Below are positions 58,361 through 64,000 of a DNA stretch of 64,000 nt, piece after piece. Each line of letters starts with the position of its first letter. The first letter of the stretch is position 1. The position numbers and the translations under genes are program-made. The notes beneath the pieces are model-generated. The model did not search any database, was not told the DNA's origin, and saw nothing but the letters and a program-made list of their open reading frames with translations. Source of the stretch: Antedon mediterranea (taxonomy: Eukaryota > Echinodermata > Crinoidea > Comatulida > Antedonidae); the NCBI RefSeq assembly GCF_964355755.1, contig NC_092679.1:23560432-23624431 (forward strand), given 5' to 3'.

Positions 58361-61205
58361 AGATGTATTGTCCCCCTGAACAAAAAAAAAATTTTTTTTT
58401 AAGGCCATTTTAATGATACATAAAAGTTATTCACTTTGAAAAAAAAATTGGATCAAAAAAAAAATTATTTACCTTAGAAAATCGTAATTTAAAGTAAAAA
58501 ATAGTCAACCGGAAGTCGGTTGGCTGGCAGCCAGCTGGCTTCCGGTTAAATTTAACCCTTGACCTGAATTAGCTTATGAATTATGCATATTGTATGATTC
58601 TTGTGCGTGTATGTGACCTCTAGGTCATCAGAAAAAAAATACGACGTGATATGGCGAGACGACGATGTGGGAAAGTTCTGTAGTTTAACAACAACAAAAA
58701 ACAACTCCTACTTGAAGAAAAGACTATGGCTAGGCCCTAACAGATTGGTAAGTAAGAACTGTAGTTTCTATGGTGCAGCTTTGTTAGTTAGTATAGGAAG
58801 CCTAGCTAGCCCATTACAGCTGTACTGGCTATCTAGTGTACTATCCCCTATCTATTGGCTAGGCCTAGAGTAGTAGCTAGTCTAGTAGTGGTAGTAGTAC
58901 TAGGCCTAGTTGTAGGCCTGAGTGAGGGTTCACCCTGAGTGAGTAGCAGGCCTAGCTAATACTAATAGATACAACTTGTAAGCCTTATTAATAGTTATTG
59001 CCAACCTAGCTTTAAATAGGATTAGGCCTATAACATTCATCTGTGAGCATGGAGTAAGGAATAAGGTTTTAGCATGGAGGTATAAAAATAAAATATTTTA
59101 TACCTCCGTGGTTTTATTGTGACTTGTGTGAATTTCGACACCACCAACTCGTCTTATTTTTAGTATAATATTATAATATTAATAATAGTCTTTAATTTAT
59201 CATTATTCATATCACTTTTCATTCATTTTAAAACATTTAATTTTTTTTTCTATGTAGAGTTTGTGATTTAAAAAAATTATACATAAGAGCAGCGAAACTC
59301 AAAAAGCGAAAACTTGTGAATGGCTGCCAAAAATAGAAAATAAGGTCACCACCAGGGCCAGGAGAGATTATGGTGCTTGGTTTTTCCTTCATGATTAATC
59401 AGATTTTAATGCTAATATAAATTTGTGAACATTGTAACTAGGCCTATACTGTACATCCAATAATGTAATTATTTTAGAGAAAATGACCAAATAATCTAAG
59501 TTGAATATTTTTTGGAATGTGTACTTTACAGTACTTAGTACCGTTATGTTGAAAATTCTTCCAAAGCAATAACGTTCAAACCAACATTCACACAATTAAA
59601 CTTTTTATGTACATATTTTAATAAATAATGTCTTTCTTTTAATAGGTATTAACACACTTGAATGAACAATATGAGCAAGTAGTGGAAAATGGTGAAGAAA
59701 TCAATACAAAATGTGGTAGCAACATTCACAATATTTATTTGAACGTTTCTTACTATGACACTTTAAAATGGATGAACAATCACAGAAGACAAGCTATTGC
59801 TGTAATGCCACAATCAACACATCAATTAATAGTTGAAAATAAATTGTCAACAATAATGCAGAAATTCAATGAAATATACTAGTAATTAACTCATTTTTTA
59901 CTGTACTGTACTGTACTGTAAATCTTCACACATTAAAATTATGGTGATTTTATCTCATGTACTGTAGTAGTATTTTTTATTTATTTAATGCTGTATACAA
60001 ATGTTATTGCTCTAATTATGAAAACTATACAAAATTTTAAAAGCTGGAAAACAACCAACACATTTGCCTAATGCTTTATGATAGTCATCCAATATTTATC
60101 TTGTGTTCCACTACCGAGTCTACTGCCAGTTGCCTTTAAAATGCTGTATGGGTGTAACTTCTGTTCCAGTCTTCATTAGCTTAAGTCTATAAATTGAAAA
60201 ACAATGATGTATAAATACAAAAGTCAAATAGAAAAGTTAAATATTTCACAATTTATTGCATACATATAATTATTATTTCTGTACATGAATCTGAAGTTTT
60301 CAATTTGGGGTACTAATGTACAGTAAGGAATCCCTGAAAAGTGCATCTCCTCCCTAAAAAAGGCCTAGTCTATTTTACTAGTGTTTTCGTTTTGGTTGCT
60401 ATCAACAACAATCTATTCTACCGTCAACTTCTTTGGTACTGTATGCTGATCATTTTCCAAATGTTCGTTTTTTGTCATCAGTTAGTCTTTTTTAGACTTT
60501 AAAATTAATTCGAGCTCCAAATGTATATCAGTGGTACATCAACATAGTAGGCCTATTTCCTGTAGCTAGTTGTGGAGTGATGGCTTAGCTAGGTGAGTAC
60601 GACATATAGGACCTAGCTAGGCCTCAAAGTGGGTTCCCGTCTACTTTTCTGACCCGATTATCTGCCTGCCTACAGCTGCCACTACACTACACAGTAGTAA
60701 ACTACAGTACTAACTAGGCCTAGGCCCTACTAGATAGTAGAAGTAGGCTTATATTATAGCCCTAGCCTAGATAGCTAAGCCTATAACTATACGCCAAAAA
60801 CTATTATAGGAGGATGTGTCATTCATCTAAAATAGAATTCTACTTACCAGCAAATTAACGGCAGAGCTTTTTACATCATACGATCAGGGAAACCCCAGCA
60901 CTTTCTTCTGTTCTTCGCACATGTTTGTTTACGTGGTGAACAGATCGGATCTCCCCTGTTTGGATACTCATTAACATATCATGCATATGTATGAGCTGTT
61001 AGCTAACCATCGTTATTTTGGCATTTCTGAACTTATGAGTTCGAAAAAATGGTAAACTTATTTTGATTTTTTATAAGCGAAATCAATATTTTTTTCGGAT
61101 TTTTTTTCGGCGAAAGTGAATAACTTTATTATAACTACAAAATGGTCTATTCAAAATTTGATTTTTTTCATCTTTATTTTTCATGTTTTGGGGGACAATA
61201 CAACT
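58361..61205. mobile_element. 2.85-kb DNA transposon with TTAA target duplication
   Basis: The left end TTAA|AGATGTATTGTCCCCC and the right end, read in reverse complement, TTAA|AGTTGTATTGTCCCCC, define inverted termini. A further shared subterminal GTTATTCACTTT lies about 80-100 bp inside both ends. TTAA duplications are typical of piggyBac and Kolobok families; I cannot tell which, as no transposase signature was recognised. The interior holds two exons of an unknown protein, CTAG/AGGCCT-rich stretches (58795-59010, 60560-60790) and several hairpins. Related solo ends are at 22323 and about 15073. Confidence 0.8.
58624..59882 (+). CDS. two 3' exons of an unrecognised gene inside the TTAA transposon
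   Basis: The exon at 58624-58747 follows a CTCTAG acceptor and ends at a TTG|GTAAGT donor. It encodes SSEKKYDVIWRDDDVGKFCS then LKKRLWLGPNRL. The exon at 59646-59882 follows TTTTAATAG and joins in phase 0, encoding VLTHLNEQYEQVVENGEEIN, LKWMNNHRRQAIAVMPQSTH and a C-terminus MQKFNEIY before TAG. About 119 residues are visible. There is no in-frame ATG in the first exon, so a 5' exon is missing or undetected. The protein is hydrophilic with no domain I recognise. Its position within the transposon suggests an element-encoded protein (transposase C-terminus or accessory) or a captured host fragment. Confidence 0.5.
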
Positions 61206-61879
61206 TTAAATGTAAGCAGATGATAAAACAAACATTATCAATAGAATAATAGGCAAAGTGTACTGAAATGAAAATGTTTTTAGAGAAAACTATATGTAAC
61301 GAGATAAGGAACTTATGTATGGAAAGATAAAAAAAAACATTAATTATAATAATGTACATTTTTATATATTTTTTACAATGATTTATTGGTCAAACTGTCT
61401 AATTATGAAGTTTAAACTGTAGTTCTAAAAACATTGACGGTTTATTTTAATCTACAAAATGTTTAATAATCAAGAAACCATGAAACTACTTAATGCAGAA
61501 TGTACAATTTAGATATACTTAAAATGATAAACAATTTAAAACTCCCAAATAACAATGATGATTTATTTCAATTTCATTTTTTTTTTCTTTTGTTTCATAA
61601 ACAACAATTACAGAATCTCTAAGCATTTTCTACATTTTTTTCGTTATTTTCTTATTTTTATCCTTTATAATATTTGGCCTATACGTAGTACCCAATGTTT
61701 TCTTAATGTATATATTTGTTTTTTTCTACTACATTTATAAAATATATATATGTTTACATTATTTTCTGCATATTTTTTGTTATGTTATCTATTACAAAAT
61801 ATATTGCATATTAATAAAAAAGTTGTTTACTTATGAAACGTTTGTTAACTTATTTAAATCATAATTTGTGTGTCTATCA

Positions 61880-61886
61880 GTTTATA

Positions 61887-61924
<38 letters not shown>

Positions 61925-61925
61925 C
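61880..61925. repeat. (TA)n microsatellite
   Basis: A pure TA run at about 61885-61922, followed by an extended region rich in ACAC/ATAT dinucleotides to about 62050 that produces spurious ORFs. Confidence 0.9.
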
Positions 61926-62380
61926 AACACATTCACACACACCGTATATACTGTATATATAGAAATACATATACTACTGTATATATCAAATATAATATAT
62001 ACATATACACACATATATATCCATACATATACCCATACAATACAGACACATATGCATACAATTAACATTAAAACCAAGAACGATAAAAAATATATACAAA
62101 TATAATACATTAGACCTATATACACGGGCATAAAAAACCTATAAAAACTGTAATATACGCATACATACAGACAATATACTTTATTTTCATTAAAGCTTAC
62201 TGAAAAAAATCTGACAGTTTTTCTTTGACGTTAGCCCATTTTTTTCTAGCATTGATAATGTTACATGCGTATTCATTCTTAATTAAATTTAAAAGTTCTA
62301 TTCTGTATAGGTTTCATCGTTTATTGTACATTTCGTTTTTCAACGTTATTTATATGTTATACATGATTTATATATTAAAA

Positions 62381-62822
62381 TCAAAAAACAGAAATTAATT
62401 CATTGATGAGTTTGCTATTTGTATTTCCAGTAACTATATTAGTCCAACTTGAAAAGTTGTGTTGTGTTTCGTTAACAGGAAAACACTTAACCATCATTGA
62501 ATCGAACTTTCTCCAGACTGGCTGAATTGTATTACATGTATAAAGCATATGTTTTTCCTTTTCTACTTCTATTTTACATTTTTGGCATTTATCACTATCA
62601 GCTAATTTCCATAGTTTCAATTTTTTTCTACATGCTATAATCAGGGAGTTGTAAAATAAGACAACTCCCTGCTATAATTATGTGTAGCAATTTAAAGTTG
62701 AATTGGGCAACTTTTACAATGTGTTTGGTGCTTTTTTTACACCATATTGTGTGCCAATTTAAATCGACACCAAATTCCTGTCCCCATTTCAATTTCAATT
62801 TTAATAAAATTATAGAACTCAC
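62381..62822 (-). pseudogene. L1/Tx1-like LINE remnant (zinc-knuckle region), minus strand
   Basis: Two open pieces, 62822-62680 (WGQEFGVDLNWHTIWCKKST, then VAQFNFKLLHIIIA) and 62635-62381 (KLWKLADSDKCQKCKIEVEK, EKHMLYTC). They join in frame if a 37-bp insertion at 62635-62671 is ignored. The pattern is the W...CxxC...H C-terminal region of L1/Tx1 ORF2, as at 31767-32063. Confidence 0.65.
62642..62671. mobile_element. 30-bp palindromic micro-insertion with 7-bp target duplication
   Basis: Arms CAGGGAGTTGT and ACAACTCCCTG (11 bp, perfect) flank AAAATAAG. The element lies between exact CTATAAT copies at 62635-62641 and 62672-62678. It interrupts a LINE reading frame that is restored when it and one duplication copy are disregarded. 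Confidence 0.75.
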
Positions 62823-63067
62823 TAAACTTATATAATCACAAAAAAAAAATCACGAAATGATAGTTTTTCATACTTCAAATCATTAACATGATAATAATAT
62901 ATAATAACATAAAAAATAATATACACAAGAATGTTTATTATTTTTTTTTAAAAACTTACACTGTTATAAACTAAACTTTTATTTAATGAATCCATATTTA
63001 ATCAATAGGGAGTTTTTGATTTCCGACGACCGATGACCAACCTAGGTCAATCGTGTCGGTCGTGGAC

Positions 63068-63290
63068 CTACTGTAGAGTTGTGGTTTGGTGGTTGTGATG
63101 CTCAGCTACCAATTCTAGTGGCTTGGGTTTAAGTCCTGTCATGTCAGTGTTTTTCTAATGACAATAAACAATTCCAAAAACTTGTAATAAGACTTTGTTT
63201 ATGTAGAGGATCTCGTGTGTATGCTTGTCTTAATTTATGTAGAGGATCTCGTGTGTATGCTTGTCTTGTCTTTCCGCTTCAACCTTGAAT
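63068..63290 (+). mobile_element. tRNA-derived SINE, copy 2
   Basis: Head GGTTTGGTGGTTGTGATGCT and GGGTTTAAGTCCTGTC, body CTTGTAATAAGACTTTGTTT; same family as the minus-strand copy at 53840-54092. A 33-35-bp segment (TTTATGTAGAGGATCTCGTG...) is tandemly duplicated at about 63203-63270. Confidence 0.75.
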
Positions 63291-63767
63291 TAAATAGCCA
63301 TGTAATAGTTTCATGTGATATGACGTATAGCAAAAAACAACAACCATAAAACAGAATGTTGCTATAATAGTAGTGATAGTAGTAATAGTATACACTTTTA
63401 AAATGATTTCAATCATGTGACAGTTCGTTGTGGAAGTCGAAAATAGACAGGAACAAAAATAGTTTCTTCAAATTTGATAAAAATATACATAAACAATAGA
63501 TACTGTAGACTAACTAAGATATTACAAAGAAACAAAATGATATTTAAAAAAATAAGTAAAACAATTAATTTTGAAGTAATTCTATCTTTTTCTATGAAAT
63601 GCATTCGATATGATGACATTCCTAAAGCGATTATAATGAATTCTACTTTTTTCCGAAACAAATCTTTGACAGATATGACGTGTTAAAATATTGCAAACTA
63701 ATGCTTACTAAAGGATTTACGCGCCTTTTTTTATAAGAAAAAATGGCAAAAGCTTTTCGTTTAGGTT

Positions 63768-64000
63768 TTATCTGTCAGTATTTCTAGGTCTCATTTCCTG
63801 AAGCTGTATAACAACCACAGGTCGTGTTCGATTGGTATAAGCAACGTTTGGTTTCTTATCTTTGCTTAAACAAGTAAAGCAATAGTCGATAATTGTGTAT
63901 AGATAGGGATTGACCGAGGAGTTAATTGGTATGATGAACATTGCAGAAAAAACATATATTTCCACAGGAGGTACCCACCAATCCAGTTCAGCACCAATTG
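63768..64000 (-). CDS. paralogous LGR/GRL101-type receptor, 3' end, cut by the window edge
   Basis: The frame is open from the window edge to TAA at 63768-63770. It encodes AIGAELDWWVPPVEIYVFSA, INSSVNPYLYTIIDYCFTCL and the tail ending RPRNTDR, nearly identical to the 3' end of the receptor at 24906-26025 (for example IDYC for INCC, PPVE for PPVQ, NVAY for NVAH). Similarity continues only a few bases past the stop. This shows a second gene in the same orientation about 39 kb away, so LGR-type receptors are tandemly duplicated here. Its LRR region lies outside the window. Confidence 0.9.
   Translation of the reverse strand, partial: IGAELDWWVPPVEIYVFSAMFIIPINSSVNPYLYTIIDYCFTCLSKDKKPNVAYTNRTRPVVVIQLQEMRPRNTDR

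Noticed and set aside
61833-62131. ORFs on both strands around 61.9 kb
   Set aside because: Low-complexity TA/CA dinucleotide repeat translation.

Overview
This is an AT-rich, intron-rich animal genome segment with no bacterial organisation. It has spliced genes with GT-AG introns, non-LTR retrotransposons, tRNA-derived SINEs, Helitron-like and TTAA-type DNA transposons, MITEs and large minisatellites. The palindrome TAGGCCTA is very common. A leucine-rich-repeat GPCR of the LGR/GRL101 type and a lineage-specific cluster of intronless rhodopsin-like GPCRs fit a marine invertebrate. An echinoderm or another non-vertebrate deuterostome is my best guess, but no single feature proves it.

Layout. 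0.3-2.9 kb (-): three phase-matched 3' exons of an unrecognised, possibly secreted protein. 7.5-12.0 kb (-): a complete 18-exon classical calpain (677 residues as assembled by eye) whose catalytic Cys, His and Asn are all replaced, although the C2-like and penta-EF-hand domains look sound; I read it as a pseudoprotease. 14.2-15.4 kb (-): a duplicated copy of only its last two exons. 16.3-22.0 kb: four members of one intronless GPCR family (two intact, two pseudogenes) sharing an almost invariant second intracellular loop, with a decayed tandem array made from the receptor-tail coding sequence beyond one of them. 22.8-23.6 kb: a 54-bp minisatellite.

24.9-46.5 kb (-): one LGR-type receptor. Its 7TM domain is a single exon at 24906-26025. 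Upstream of it (34.1-46.5 kb) lies an array of about 19 leucine-rich-repeat exons: 13 are intact at 72 nt with the same phase, one is a 66-nt variant, and the rest are broken by splice-site loss, truncation, a 1.9-kb LINE or other insertions. The intron between array and 7TM exon holds an L1/Tx1-like LINE remnant, a 3.8-kb 24-bp minisatellite with a 1,410-bp higher-order repeat, and a Helitron-like element. A signal-peptide exon at 53511-53568 (-) may be the first exon. The 3' end of a close paralogue runs off the right edge (63768-64000), so these receptors are tandemly arranged.

47-64 kb is mostly repeats: an RTE-like LINE, SINEs, two nested minisatellites, a second full Helitron-like copy, and a 2.85-kb TTAA transposon carrying part of an unrecognised two-exon gene. 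Two very small palindromes (16 and 30 bp) with CAGGGAG...CTCCCTG ends and 7-bp target duplications look like extreme deletion products of one DNA transposon family.

All exon models were assembled by eye from splice sites, phase and protein-family logic. No database search or transcript evidence was available.
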